A stretch of 54,304 nucleotides of DNA from Deltaproteobacteria bacterium (GCA_016936575.1 JAFGXQ010000206.1:1-54304), one strand, 5' to 3'. Shown: positions 1 to 9,649, counted from the stretch's first letter. Numbers and translations are program-made. The notes: generated by a model not told the origin, from the letters alone.

Positions 1-2363
1 TAGCTTTCCTGGGTATCGGTGGTTTTGGATCCGTAGTAGGAACCTCGGTAGTAGTGGTAGTATCCGCCTTTTCGGCTGACCGCGCCGTTTACCACCAACC
101 CTTTAATCAGAGTCATTTTGCTGTATGTGCTCTGCGCCATTTTCAGCGCGGTCCGCCGTACCACCTTGGGACGAACCACGTACAGCAGCAAATCGCACAA
201 TTTTGAAATCACCAACGCATCAGCCACCAGCAGCGGCGGTGCATCGAGTAGAATGTAATCATACTCTTCGCGCCATTTGTCGAGGAGCTCCTGAAACGCG
301 GTTGAGGCGAGCAGACGCTGGGACTCGGGTGGTTCATACCCGGCGGAAACCACTGTGACTCCCCACTTCTCGAGATCGTTGCGCTTCAACTCATCCCGAC
401 CGGACAAAAAGTTCGATATGCCCGGCGAACGCAGCACCCCCCACACCCGATGCTGGGTGGGACGACGCAAATCCAGGTCGGCCAGAATCACAGAATTTCC
501 CGCTTTGGCGAGGGATACCGCCAGATTAGAGAGCACGGTTGATTTCCCTTCGCCCGCTTCGGACGACGTGACCTGAATCACTTTCACCGGCTTTTCCGTC
601 GTCTGCGAGAACTCGATATTGGTACGCAGCGTACGAAATGACTCGGCACCGGGCCCCTTGGGCGCGTCCCAAATCTGGTTCACCATCGGACCTTTTTCTT
701 CATCAAAACCGAGAATCTTCAAATTGGGAATGGTACCGTATACCGGCAGCGATACCGCGTTTTTTGCTTCTTCCTCATCGCGCACTTTCGGGTCGATGGC
801 GCGCCGCACAAACACCGCTGCCACACCAAGGAGAATGCCCAGAAACGCCGCCATCAGAATGACCGTTTTTCGTTTGGGAAACGACTTCTTGTACGGCGTG
901 GTAGCCCCGTCAATGATGCGTTTATCGGTGGTGGTGCTGGCCTTCATGATTCTGGACTCTTCGAGCTTGGTCATTAAAAACGTGTACAGCTCCTGCCCCA
1001 CTTCCTGGTTCCGGCGCAACGTGGACAGCGCTCGCTCCTTTTCAGGAAACTGCGCCAATTCCTCCTGAATGCCTTCCAACGAATCGTCAATTGCTTCCCG
1101 TCGCTCGGTAATCCGTTTGCGGGAGCCGCGGACATAATTGGAAATCTGGTCGTGTACCCTTTGAATCTCGGCATTCAACCGCACAATCTGCGGGTGGTTG
1201 GGGGTAAAATCAGCCAGCAACGCTTCCCGCTTCAATTGCAGTTCATTCAAAGTGGACACCGCACGCACCATCAGCTCATCTTCAAAAATAAAATCACCGG
1301 TGAGGGACACACTGTTTCCCTTTTTTTTGGCCTGCTCAATCTGAAATGACACCTGCTTCATCAGGTCTTCCTGAATGCGCAGTTTTTTCAATTCGATATC
1401 CATCTTCGAACCTTCCTCGATGAGCACCTTTGCCTGATCGGGGAGCATGACCGCGCCGCTTTCCTCTAAAAACTTCTGCAGATGTTCTTCGGTGTTCTCA
1501 AGCGATTTGCGAATGGAATCCATCTGTTTTTCGATGAATGCCGCGCTTTTGTCGGCGCGATCGGTCTGCCAATCGAGCGCGAAGTCCATGTAGGCGTCCA
1601 TCAGATGATTGACATACGCCTTGGCCAGTGCACGGTCCACATGTTCAAATGTAATTTTCACCAGACTGGTGTCTTTGCGCCCACCAATCGTGGTTACCGA
1701 AAGTTTGGTTCGCAGGCTGTCGACCAACTGATCGTTGGGAATGATGGCGACGCTGATTTCTTCACCCACCTGCATCTTTCCGTCCCCCCGATACACCATA
1801 CTCACCCCTTTGGCGCTGAACATCTGGTCTTTCGCCAGTATTCGTTTCACTCCGTCCAGCTCCACCTGAAGCCGGCCGTTTTTGTGCAGCTGAAACACCG
1901 CGCCCACCGGCTGCTCCACCCAGTCGGCAATCCGCAATCCGCCGATACACTTGCGCAATTGGCGCACATCGTCGTTCAAAGGCGATTTCCCTTTCAGGGT
2001 AACCCCCAAATCCATGGTGTAGCTCGAAATCGGTTGATGAATATTCAGATTCAACTGATTGGCCGCATGCTGCATAATGCGCTGACTTTTTAAAATCTCC
2101 ACTTCGGTTTCAGAAACCGAAGGCGCCGACATGCCCGAAAGTTCCAGAATCGCACTGGCCGAACTGGTATCTTCAGTGCTCACCTGTAAAATACCGAATG
2201 CCTGATACCGCGGAACCGCCATAACCAGGTACACACCGGCAAGCAGAATCACCAGCACCGCGGGCCCCACCACCAGACGCCAGTCGTCCAGCAAGATAGC
2301 CAGCAAATCAGTAATCGAAAGCGCTTCAGAATTGTCGTCGTGAGTATCGTACGAATTGCTCAT
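1..2363 (-). CDS. Exopolysaccharide chain-length regulator fused to BY-type tyrosine kinase (Wzc/GumC-CapB type), 3' end cut by window edge
   Basis: Inner-membrane protein controlling export and chain length of a surface polysaccharide. A Wzz-type N-terminus starts MSNSYDTHDDNSEAL and has a first membrane segment at about residues 27-50. A long helical periplasmic part follows, then a second membrane segment near residues 500-520 (ILMAAFLGILLGVAAVF). The cytoplasmic kinase domain has Walker A (SSEAGEGKST, near residue 600), Walker A' (ILADLDLRRP) and Walker B (YDYILLDAPP). The last visible residues form a tyrosine cluster (GGYYHYYRGSYYGSK), the usual autophosphorylation tail of this family, so only a few codons are missing beyond base 1. 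The ATG overlaps the stop of the upstream export gene as ATGA, indicating translational coupling. Family assignment is strong; the sugar exported is unknown. Confidence 0.93.
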   Translation of the reverse strand, partial: MSNSYDTHDDNSEALSITDLLAILLDDWRLVVGPAVLVILLAGVYLVMAVPRYQAFGILQVSTEDTSSASAILELSGMSAPSVSETEVEILKSQRIMQHAANQLNLNIHQPISSYTMDLGVTLKGKSPLNDDVRQLRKCIGGLRIADWVEQPVGAVFQLHKNGRLQVELDGVKRILAKDQMFSAKGVSMVYRGDGKMQVGEEISVAIIPNDQLVDSLRTKLSVTTIGGRKDTSLVKITFEHVDRALAKAYVNHLMDAYMDFALDWQTDRADKSAAFIEKQMDSIRKSLENTEEHLQKFLEESGAVMLPDQAKVLIEEGSKMDIELKKLRIQEDLMKQVSFQIEQAKKKGNSVSLTGDFIFEDELMVRAVSTLNELQLKREALLADFTPNHPQIVRLNAEIQRVHDQISNYVRGSRKRITERREAIDDSLEGIQEELAQFPEKERALSTLRRNQEVGQELYTFLMTKLEESRIMKASTTTDKRIIDGATTPYKKSFPKRKTVILMAAFLGILLGVAAVFVRRAIDPKVRDEEEAKNAVSLPVYGTIPNLKILGFDEEKGPMVNQIWDAPKGPGAESFRTLRTNIEFSQTTEKPVKVIQVTSSEAGEGKSTVLSNLAVSLAKAGNSVILADLDLRRPTQHRVWGVLRSPGISNFLSGRDELKRNDLEKWGVTVVSAGYEPPESQRLLASTAFQELLDKWREEYDYILLDAPPLLVADALVISKLCDLLLYVVRPKVVRRTALKMAQSTYSKMTLIKGLVVNGAVSRKGGYYHYYRGSYYGSKTTDTQES

Positions 2364-3412
2364 GGATTCATTCTCTTGTAAGTCGCAGTGGCGCTATCCG
2401 CACCCACCAGGAACGGCAACAGCTGCTGCATGTAACGAGTCAACGTGGTCAGCCCGGTGGGTGCCACAACAACGCGATCTCCGGGCTGCAGTAATATGCG
2501 ATCTCCGTGTACCAGAATAGCGTCGTACTCCACTGTGTACACCACGGGGTTTTGCCAGTTGCCGCGAATCACCTTGATGTCGTTCTTTTTCGCCTCAACG
2601 TGCAAAATGCCGCCCGCCTCCGCCAGCGCCTGCGCCAACGTCAGTCGGTTCGACACAATCTGCACGGTTCCGGGTCTGGGCACCTCTCCCAACACGTACA
2701 CCGTTTGATCTGCGGAGCTGGGCACATACACCAAGTCGCCGTCCATCATGCGAATATTGCGACTTGTATCTCCCCGCAGAATTAAATCCGCCAGGTTAAT
2801 CGGCAGCAACCCGTTGTTCCGTACGATATACGCCCGTTCCAGATTTCCGGTCTCGTCAATTCCACCGGCCAGGCCGATGGCTTCGAGCAGCGTGACGCTT
2901 CCGTCCACGGCAAACGCGCCCGGTTTTTTTACCATTCCCAGCACAAAAAATTTCTGCGATTTATACTGCAGCACATCAATCGACACCTGGGGGTCTAGAA
3001 TAAATTGCTGCAGGTACTTGGTAAACACATCGATAAATTCTTCAGCGGTGTAACCTTCTGCCTTCACCTTTCCGATAATCGGAACATAAATGAAACCGTC
3101 TTTCTTCACCACCGTCCCCACGATTCCCTTGTTGAAATCCCGCGGCGACGAAAGCTCGTCGTGCCCCAGCACAATAATGTTCAGCACGTCATTCGGCCCG
3201 ATACGATACACATCTTCCTGACTGGGAAGTTCAGTGGTGATTTCTTCGACCATCACGCCTTTATCGGCCAGCGGCGCATCCTGTGTCGCTTTGAGCAAAT
3301 CTTCAAAATCTCCCTCCACCACACCATCCTGAGATTCCGGATGACTCCTGCCCGCGCAGCTGCAAACAAGTATAAAAATTAAAAATGATGCCATTCGTAC
3401 CGCAAAACGCAT
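2360..3412 (-). CDS. Polysaccharide export outer-membrane lipoprotein (Wza-like, SLBB domains)
   Basis: Outer-membrane export channel component working with the BY-kinase encoded next to it. I start it at ATG 3412, where GAGGTG lies 4 bases upstream and the product begins with a lipoprotein signal (MRFAVRMASFLIFILVCSC); a longer reading from 3523 would bury the signal 37 residues in. After the lipid cysteine come a Poly_export domain (YRIGPNDVLNIIVLG) and two to three SLBB-type repeats (VLGMVKKPGAF; VYVLGEVPRPGTV), each followed by the typical LLEAIGLAGGI or LAQALAEAGGI helix. Length is 350 residues, normal for the family. The gene is translationally coupled to the downstream kinase gene through ATGA. 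Confidence 0.9.
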   Translation of the reverse strand: MRFAVRMASFLIFILVCSCAGRSHPESQDGVVEGDFEDLLKATQDAPLADKGVMVEEITTELPSQEDVYRIGPNDVLNIIVLGHDELSSPRDFNKGIVGTVVKKDGFIYVPIIGKVKAEGYTAEEFIDVFTKYLQQFILDPQVSIDVLQYKSQKFFVLGMVKKPGAFAVDGSVTLLEAIGLAGGIDETGNLERAYIVRNNGLLPINLADLILRGDTSRNIRMMDGDLVYVPSSADQTVYVLGEVPRPGTVQIVSNRLTLAQALAEAGGILHVEAKKNDIKVIRGNWQNPVVYTVEYDAILVHGDRILLQPGDRVVVAPTGLTTLTRYMQQLLPFLVGADSATATYKRMNP

Positions 3413-3623
3413 GTACACCTCATTCGTCAAATCGCGTTTCATCGTTCTTCGTTTTTTTGAAACACCGCTTTTTACATAAGATACATACAAATTCAATGTA
3501 CTAAATATCACAAAGTCCAACAAAATCCGAAAAAGCGGCTCAACTATTCAAAAATGCCCGTGCAGCATACATCGAAAACGCCGTGCGACAAGAAAACCAT
3601 CTGTGTAAAAAAGGGAATGCCGG

Positions 3624-6600
3624 TTATTCGTCTTCGTCGCTGGTATCGATGGGAAGGGTATCGATGCTAAAGTGCATTGAAGGTTCGTGTGCGGAATCCG
3701 CGCGATCGCTATTCACAATCACGCTCTCCATAATCGCGTCCACCACCTCGTCATCAGTGAACACCGACTGTGGTTCATCGATGAACTCCACGTCGTCCGA
3801 CCAACTGCCTCCCTCTTCCTCAATCAACCGTTTGATATCGAGCGTCTGCAACGGTATCAGCGCCTCACCCAATTTGCGGCTCACCGAATGTTCATGATGC
3901 TCCCGCTTCAACAACGTGGCCAAAATCCGCATGTTCTTTTCGCGATTCAGCAGCGACTTCTTCAGCTCTTCATTCTCCCGACGAAGCGCCTCCCGCTCAT
4001 CACTGACACTCTCAATCAGCGCCTCCTGCTCAATCAACGTTTTCTGAAAGTCCTCGTTAATCCCCTTTTGAGCCGCCGCAGCCGCCGTCGCAGCCGCCTG
4101 CGCCTTCATCCGGATCACCTCTTCGCGCAGTTCCCATATTTCCTGTTGCGCCGCTTCCAGTCGACGGGAAGAATGTCGCAATTCCGTTTCCAGATCTTCC
4201 CGCACGCACAACAGTTCGGTTTCATTTTCGTACTTCAACCGAATAAGCTCATTGCGCATATGCTTGATTTTCTCCGCCGCTGTATGAATCTGCAGCTCCG
4301 CGCCTTCCTCCCGCTGGGCCAACGCTTCCATCGCGGTGGTCAAGTCCCCCTCCAGCTTGGCCATTTTCTCACGGGCTTCCTGCAGCTGGGCGGTTGTTTT
4401 CTGATGGGCCAGCTGTTCGTCCGTCACCTCAGATTCCATCCGCGACAGCCGCCCTTCCGCATCGAGCAGTCGCGTGCGGGTTTTCTGGTGGGACGCCTGC
4501 TCTTCCAGATATTTCGACTCTGTGGCGTCCGCATGCTTGCGCACCGCCGACGCCGCCTTGGCATTAGGGCGAAGTTCCTCGACCTCCTGCTGCAACAGCT
4601 CAATCTGCTCCAACGCCGTCCGATGACGCTGTTCCAACTGATCGAGTCGCAGGGTCTGCACTTCAAGTTCAATGCACTTTGACTCCTGCTCCTGCAGCAT
4701 CTTCTTCAAATCCCGCACCTGCTGCATCGCTTCTGTATAGCGGCCTTCCAGCTCCGCGAGATGCTCGCTTTTATGAGCCACCACTTTCGATCGTCCGTCG
4801 GCCAATGCCAAAGCCTGTTCCAGCTCCGACGACTTCTCGAGTGTCTCATTATACCGGGTTTCGAGTTGTCGCAGCCGGTTTTCCTGCAGCTGCAACTCCT
4901 TGCAGCGCTGTTCCGCGTCCACAAGCTCCGTCTGCAGCACCGACACCCGCGATTGCAACGCTTTGCTGCGTTGCTCCGCATCTTCCGCCCGGGCGGTAAG
5001 AATGCTCACAAGATGGGTGGAGCGCTCCAAATCGTCGCTGCGCATCTGCACTTCCTGGCGCAACTCCTCCATTCCCCGATCGCTCTCCCGCTTCTCCTGC
5101 TGCAGTTCCTTCTTTTCGTTTTGCAGCATTTCCACCCGAATCATCAACGCCTGAATATCTTCGGTCTGGGCCTCAGTACGCGTGCGATCGGTCTGTGAGG
5201 TTAGCTCCAACTCCTTGACCTGAAGCTCCAGCAGATGGGCTTTGCGCCGCATCTCCTCTTTGCGTGTAATCTCTTCCAGCAGCTTCCGATGCTCTTCTTC
5301 AAACTGCTCTTCCAGTCGATCCCGGTCCTGCATCGACTGCACCCGAAACTTTTCGAGCTCTTTTTCAAGCGCAGCCAGAACCGTCCCCCGACTTTCCTGC
5401 TCCTTGGCGCGAATGGTCAGCATACGCTTTTCTTCGGTCAGCGAATGCAGGCTGTCACGCAGCATTCCCACTTCCGACCGCAGCGACTCCAGTTCCGCCT
5501 CCCGCGACGCCACCTCTTCAATCTGCTCGTCCAGCTGACGCTGCTTCGCTTTCAACGCCGACTGCGACTCGTGCAATGTAGACAGCAACTGATTGCGCTC
5601 TGCGTCAATATCGTCGCGTTCCTTCTGCGACAGCGCACTCATGCGTTCAAAATCAGAAATCTGCTGTTCCAGACGTCGAATCACCCGCTGGTAGTCGAGC
5701 ACCGACGCCTCCAGCTCCAACTGACGTTGTGATTTTTCTTCAGACTTGCGCTCCGCATCGAGCACCAGCTGATCTTTTTTAGACAACTGATCGTCAAGAT
5801 AAGCAACGCGCGCCATCAGCGAAGACCGCTCTCGAGTTTCGAGTTCCGCCTGCAGCAACTGCTCGTTCAGTTCATCGAGTTGGGTGCTCAATTGCTCCAG
5901 TTTGCGATCGCGCACCTTCTTTTCGGCCTGCACCAGTCGAATCGTTCCCTCAAACTTCTCGGCCTGCAAACGCAGGGAATCCGCCATGGGCTTGAACGGC
6001 AATTGTGCGATTACCGTGTCGTCCAGCCGATGATACTTGGCCGAACAAAGCGCCAGAAAGAAATCAGGGGCCTCCCCTTCCTCGGGCAACAACCGATCAT
6101 CGAGCAGAGGTGCGTCATCCTTTACCCGACGACCGATGGGCGACAGTGTGGCGCCGAACAGCGGCTGCTGCGCGAACATCATAATATGCGGAAAAAAGCG
6201 TCGCAACAAACGCTCTAAATCCAAAAAATCAGGCACACGCGACAGATCGGTTCCCGGCACCGCGGCGTCCGCATTGGGCAACAGCAATGCCAGAATACCC
6301 GACGGCGTCAACAGAGACCGACCGGCACGCAGGTACTCGTCCAACACAAACGCTTTGCTCAGATAATCGAGGTTGAACATCAGCACCATGTCGAATGTGC
6401 CGTTCTGAAACGGTAATTCAGCGCTCGATGCCACCACCCGACGCACCGGAACCACCCCGGGCTCGTCCACTGCATTCAGCCCCCCCAGTCGGTGATCATC
6501 GAGGGTTCGCTGCACCAGCGTCATCGAATGAACAATAGGCACCAGCACCCCGGTTCCCTGTTCGTCCGGGGCACACAAATCAAGCACATCCCGACCCTTG

Positions 6601-6650
6601 GCAAATCGCTCAAGCAGTAGGTATGGGGGAATATGTGTACCAACCTGCAT
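3624..6650 (-). CDS. Very long coiled-coil protein with degenerate methyltransferase-like N-terminal domain (1008 aa)
   Basis: Not assignable to a named family. Residues 1 to about 200 look like a Rossmann-type methyltransferase: a VLDLCAP strand near residue 23, SSAELPFQNGTFDMVLM as motif-II-like region, and SGILALLLPN as a later strand. The SAM-binding glycine loop normally seen as VLDLGCGTG is replaced by VLDLCAPDEQGTG, so catalysis is doubtful. Residues of about 225-930 are almost continuous heptad-rich helix (E, K, R, Q, L) with no transmembrane segment. The C-terminal 60 residues are acidic (EEEGGSWSDDVEFIDE). The gene stands alone between the polysaccharide export pair and dgt, and no clear ribosome binding site precedes ATG 6650. 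A scaffold or cytoskeleton-like role is a guess. The many short ORFs on the opposite strand here are shadows of the helical repeat. Confidence 0.85.
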   Translation of the reverse strand: MQVGTHIPPYLLLERFAKGRDVLDLCAPDEQGTGVLVPIVHSMTLVQRTLDDHRLGGLNAVDEPGVVPVRRVVASSAELPFQNGTFDMVLMFNLDYLSKAFVLDEYLRAGRSLLTPSGILALLLPNADAAVPGTDLSRVPDFLDLERLLRRFFPHIMMFAQQPLFGATLSPIGRRVKDDAPLLDDRLLPEEGEAPDFFLALCSAKYHRLDDTVIAQLPFKPMADSLRLQAEKFEGTIRLVQAEKKVRDRKLEQLSTQLDELNEQLLQAELETRERSSLMARVAYLDDQLSKKDQLVLDAERKSEEKSQRQLELEASVLDYQRVIRRLEQQISDFERMSALSQKERDDIDAERNQLLSTLHESQSALKAKQRQLDEQIEEVASREAELESLRSEVGMLRDSLHSLTEEKRMLTIRAKEQESRGTVLAALEKELEKFRVQSMQDRDRLEEQFEEEHRKLLEEITRKEEMRRKAHLLELQVKELELTSQTDRTRTEAQTEDIQALMIRVEMLQNEKKELQQEKRESDRGMEELRQEVQMRSDDLERSTHLVSILTARAEDAEQRSKALQSRVSVLQTELVDAEQRCKELQLQENRLRQLETRYNETLEKSSELEQALALADGRSKVVAHKSEHLAELEGRYTEAMQQVRDLKKMLQEQESKCIELEVQTLRLDQLEQRHRTALEQIELLQQEVEELRPNAKAASAVRKHADATESKYLEEQASHQKTRTRLLDAEGRLSRMESEVTDEQLAHQKTTAQLQEAREKMAKLEGDLTTAMEALAQREEGAELQIHTAAEKIKHMRNELIRLKYENETELLCVREDLETELRHSSRRLEAAQQEIWELREEVIRMKAQAAATAAAAAQKGINEDFQKTLIEQEALIESVSDEREALRRENEELKKSLLNREKNMRILATLLKREHHEHSVSRKLGEALIPLQTLDIKRLIEEEGGSWSDDVEFIDEPQSVFTDDEVVDAIMESVIVNSDRADSAHEPSMHFSIDTLPIDTSDEDE

Positions 6651-6887
6651 ATTGAACGGATTATATATTTTTGGTCCAAGATAGAAAGGGTTTATCTAAA
6701 ATAGATCAATAACTTAGCGAAGACGCCCGAATTTCGTGACTTTCAGCAGAACTTTCCTGAAACCGGTGGCTCGAGCGCGTCGTCACGTCGTCAGTGGCCG
6801 CAGAATCTGTGACGCAAAACAGCTAATATTACAGCGTCTCGAACCACAACAATCGTTAATCGATTTTAATTTCAGCCACGAGGAATA

Positions 6888-7928
6888 TCAATAAATGTAC
6901 CACCGTCTAGGGGTATAAATATTCTGAAAGGTGGTGGCAGCGAACGCATCGGTCATACCGGCGATAAAATCGCGTACATCGTCTTCGGGAATCCCGTCCC
7001 GCAGCGCTGAGGGCCAGTACTCTTTGTAGAACAAATCCAAATCGCTCATAAAAAACGCCCACAAACGCTCCACCAGCTTGGTTGCTTTTTTAAATTCGCA
7101 ATGCACCGTGTCGTTGTAGTACACCCGTTGGTACAGAAAATCGCGCACCTTCTCAAGCGCATCGGCCGCCGCCGGGCTCATAGTAATACGGTGAGCGGTT
7201 TCCAACGCGGTGGCGCGCACCACATCATTCACCAGAAACGTCAGTCGACCGGAATGGGTATCCCCCAATATATCATTCACCGCCGACGGCAGTTCATCCG
7301 GGGAAATCACCTTGCCGCGAATGGCATCATCCAAATCATGATTCACATATGCAATCAAGTCCGACAAGCGTACAATCTGCCCTTCCAACGTTCGCGGCAG
7401 CGTTTCCTCCGGCACATCCAACAACGGACCGGCGCCTTTGGAATGATTAGCGATCCCGTCTCTCACCGCCGCTGTCAGATTCAGCCCCCGGCCGTCCCGC
7501 TCCAGATATTCGACCACCCGCAGCGACTGGGCTTCATGGCGAAACCCATTGGGGTGCAACTTCTGCAATATGCCCTCCCCCGCGTGACCGAACGCCGTGT
7601 GCCCCAAATCATGCCCCAATGCGATGGCTTCGGTTAAATCTTCATTTAGATTCAACGCCCGAGCCAGTGTACGTGCAATCTGGCTCACTTCCATGCAGTG
7701 AGTCATGCGCGTGCGATAATGATCGCCCTCCGGCCACAAAAACACCTGTGTTTTCCCCCGCAGCCGTCGAAACGCCTTGCTGTGCACAATCCGATGACAA
7801 TCCCGCTGAAATGCCGTGCGTACCTCACAGGGCGTCTCCTTCACCGACCGTGTATCCAGGTGTTCCGCTGATTTCGCCGCATGAGGCGATAAAGACGCTT
7901 CCCGTTTTTCCGCTTGCTGTCGCAACAT
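6888..7928 (-). CDS. dgt: dGTPase-like HD-domain deoxynucleoside triphosphate triphosphohydrolase
   Basis: Hydrolyses dNTPs to deoxynucleoside plus tripolyphosphate, controlling dNTP pools in the cytoplasm. Visible family features: the N-terminal FRRLRGKTQVF stretch, the HD metal site (RTRMTHCMEVSQIAR with HCMEV, then ALGHDLGHTAFGH), and IVRLSDLIAYVNHDLDDA with the last metal Asp. At 346 residues it matches the shorter type-2 dGTPase-like group rather than the about 500-residue E. coli enzyme. ATG 7928 lies 3 bases after the stop of the upstream propeller lipoprotein, so the two are probably cotranscribed, although no functional link is obvious. Confidence 0.9.
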   Translation of the reverse strand: MLRQQAEKREASLSPHAAKSAEHLDTRSVKETPCEVRTAFQRDCHRIVHSKAFRRLRGKTQVFLWPEGDHYRTRMTHCMEVSQIARTLARALNLNEDLTEAIALGHDLGHTAFGHAGEGILQKLHPNGFRHEAQSLRVVEYLERDGRGLNLTAAVRDGIANHSKGAGPLLDVPEETLPRTLEGQIVRLSDLIAYVNHDLDDAIRGKVISPDELPSAVNDILGDTHSGRLTFLVNDVVRATALETAHRITMSPAAADALEKVRDFLYQRVYYNDTVHCEFKKATKLVERLWAFFMSDLDLFYKEYWPSALRDGIPEDDVRDFIAGMTDAFAATTFQNIYTPRRWYIY

Positions 7929-7931
7929 GAG

Positions 7932-9143
7932 TTATTGAGCCTCCAAAAAAACCACATTTCCGTTGTCTGCTCCCACTATTAACTTTTCTCCATAAGCCAC
8001 GGCAACGGTCGAATCTATTTGCGCCCCCAGGTCCATCCGCCAGAGCACGTTGCCCACCTCGGAATCCACCGCGTACAGATAATGATCCTGCGACCCTACA
8101 TACAGTCGCCCCGCACTATCCAGCATAGGGGTTGCCCGTACGGGTCCACCGGTCTGAACTTCCCACAAAATCTTGCCGGTTTTGGCATCCAACGCCACAA
8201 CGGTTCCCTTTTCCGAACCCACATACAGTGTGGTTTGCGCCGCCGATACGGCAACGCCGCCTTTCACCGCACCGCCGGTTTGCGTTTTCCACTTAATACC
8301 GCCCGCGGGAGTCAACCGAATGACATTTCCGTCATCCACCCCGAACACCACGCCGTCATTTTTCAGAATCGCCGGTGTGCTCAGCACCGGAGCGGTTGCC
8401 CCGTAGGCCCAGAGCCCGATTCCTTCCGCGTCAAACGCATACACCCGATAATCGTGGCTGGTAATCACAATCGAACCGTCGCTGCGAATGGCCGGCGACG
8501 AGCTGGCATGGGCGTTGAGCAACGCCTTCCATTTGCGCACACCGCCCGATGTCACCGCGTGAAGACCGTCTCCCCCCACATAGATGGTACCATCCTCGGC
8601 AATCACCGGCGACGAATCCAAATCGTGTGTGATCCGATAGGTGAACCGCAACATGCCGTCCGTAGTGAACGCCAATAACGAATCGTCGTCGCAGCCCACA
8701 TAAACTACTCCGCTCTGACTCACCGCCGCAGTGGAAAATATCGCGTCGCTGCACACATAACTCCAGCGCAGGGACCCGTCTGATTTCAACGCATTGAACG
8801 ACCCGTCCACACTTCCGATATAGCAGGTTCCGTCCGGACCGATTACCGGAGAGGCGAATACCCGATCGCCGGTGACGAATGTCGCGGCGATTCTGGGCAT
8901 GGTTTCCGGCCCCGGCACCGTTGCCCGATGATGATGTGTCACCCCGCCGCCGAACATGGTAAACGGTACATTGGGCACTTCAGTGGTGGTGGTTCCCCGC
9001 GCCTCATCCCCCTCGACGCCGGTCCCCAGTTCTTTTTTTTCATCATCAGAGCTGCGCTCCGACTTGGGTGCCTGCTTCCCCGGCCCGCACCCGGCCGCCA
9101 CCATCAGCAGCAGTATGAAATAATATTTAAAACGCGTCGTCAT
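7932..9143 (-). CDS. PQQ-like beta-propeller repeat lipoprotein
   Basis: Exported lipoprotein made of blade repeats. The preferred start is ATG 9143, which gives a clean lipoprotein signal (MTTRFKYYFILLLMVAAGC); a GTG 9 codons upstream would extend the n-region. After an acidic Ser-rich linker of about 45 residues there are at least seven repeats of about 40 residues with the GTxYVGSxDGxLxAL pattern (TCYIGSVDGSFNALKSDG, VVYVGCDDDSLLAF, TLYVGSEKGTVVALD, RLYVGSQDHYLYAVD), as in BamB and PQQ-dehydrogenase-like propellers. No catalytic or PQQ-ligand residues are apparent, so a binding or assembly role is more likely than an enzyme. It is immediately upstream of dgt. Confidence 0.85.
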   Translation of the reverse strand: MTTRFKYYFILLLMVAAGCGPGKQAPKSERSSDDEKKELGTGVEGDEARGTTTTEVPNVPFTMFGGGVTHHHRATVPGPETMPRIAATFVTGDRVFASPVIGPDGTCYIGSVDGSFNALKSDGSLRWSYVCSDAIFSTAAVSQSGVVYVGCDDDSLLAFTTDGMLRFTYRITHDLDSSPVIAEDGTIYVGGDGLHAVTSGGVRKWKALLNAHASSSPAIRSDGSIVITSHDYRVYAFDAEGIGLWAYGATAPVLSTPAILKNDGVVFGVDDGNVIRLTPAGGIKWKTQTGGAVKGGVAVSAAQTTLYVGSEKGTVVALDAKTGKILWEVQTGGPVRATPMLDSAGRLYVGSQDHYLYAVDSEVGNVLWRMDLGAQIDSTVAVAYGEKLIVGADNGNVVFLEAQ

Positions 9144-9391
9144 CGGCAAGAAGATACCACAGTTCCCCACCTCATAAAAAAAAGCGGCAAAGCGGAGTTC
9201 TCAGCAAAACAACACAAGCAGAAACCGCGTCTTCAAAGATACGTTAAGAAAACGCTGGCGCGGCCCCCAAAGCTGGGGTATATGGCGTGCGTAGTGAGCG
9301 TTTGGCGTTTCGCAGGGACGAAAGCCGGAACACTTGTTCAGCGTGTGTCTGTTTTATGTGTACAAACGGTTCAATTTTGTTCGTTTGTTTC

Positions 9392-9462
9392 TTGACACCT
9401 TCGGTCCGGTGTGGTTTGGTTCATCGCTCGAATTTTGACACCACTGATTGTGGTATTAGCAT
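9392..9462 (+). promoter_or_regulatory. Candidate promoter region for the rpmH cluster
   Basis: Two TTGACACC boxes occur 43 bases apart, at 9392 and 9435. The second TTGACA is followed after 16 bases by TAGCAT (9457-9462), a weak -10; the first has only TTTGGT at a 17-base spacing. Each box also begins a small hairpin (ACACC..GGTGT and ACCAC..GTGGT). The rest of 9171-9391, between the divergent propeller gene and rpmH, shows no gene. Confidence 0.35.
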
Positions 9463-9477
9463 ATTTGGAGGTTCTCC

Positions 9478-9627
9478 GTGAAAAGAACATATCAACCCCA
9501 CAGACGTAAACGTCGCAATAAGCATGGGTTTAGAGCTCGTATGGCAACTGTAGGTGGACGTAGAGTACTTAACGAACGTCGCCGCAAAGGACGTCGTAGA
9601 CTCTCTGTTTCTACCTACACAAAGTAG
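9478..9627 (+). CDS. rpmH: 50S ribosomal protein L34
   Basis: A 49-residue, Arg/Lys-rich protein starting [18 protein letters not shown] and containing the family core [22 protein letters not shown]. The start is GTG 9478, preceded by GGAGG at 9468-9472, and length equals the usual 44-52 residues. It is the first gene of the conserved rpmH-rnpA-yidD-yidC-jag-mnmE cluster. Codon choice is unusually rich in CGT compared with neighbours, as expected for a highly expressed ribosomal protein. Confidence 0.97.
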   Translation: MKRTYQPHRRKRRNKHGFRARMATVGGRRVLNERRRKGRRRLSVSTYTK

Positions 9628-9635
9628 TAGATAAC

Positions 9636-9649
9636 GGACCCAATGGTCC
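9636..9649 (+). promoter_or_regulatory. Small hairpin over the rnpA start codon
   Basis: GGACC CAAT GGTCC is a perfect 5-bp stem with a 4-base loop, and the rnpA ATG (9643-9645) sits at the loop/3' arm. There is no Shine-Dalgarno sequence in front. It could make rnpA translation depend on ribosomes finishing rpmH 16 bases upstream; this is inference. Confidence 0.35.

Noticed and set aside
3687-6366. Many plus-strand ORFs of 80-330 codons opposite the coiled-coil gene
   Set aside because: They are Leu/Arg/Gln-rich shadows of the heptad repeat on the minus strand, without recognisable domains or ribosome binding sites.
3624-6650. Active SAM-dependent methyltransferase annotation for the coiled-coil protein
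   Set aside because: The glycine-rich SAM-binding loop is not intact, so only the fold, not the activity, can be supported.
9171-9477. Replication origin next to rpmH
   Set aside because: rpmH-rnpA is often near oriC, but no cluster of TTATCCACA-type DnaA boxes and no dnaA gene are visible.
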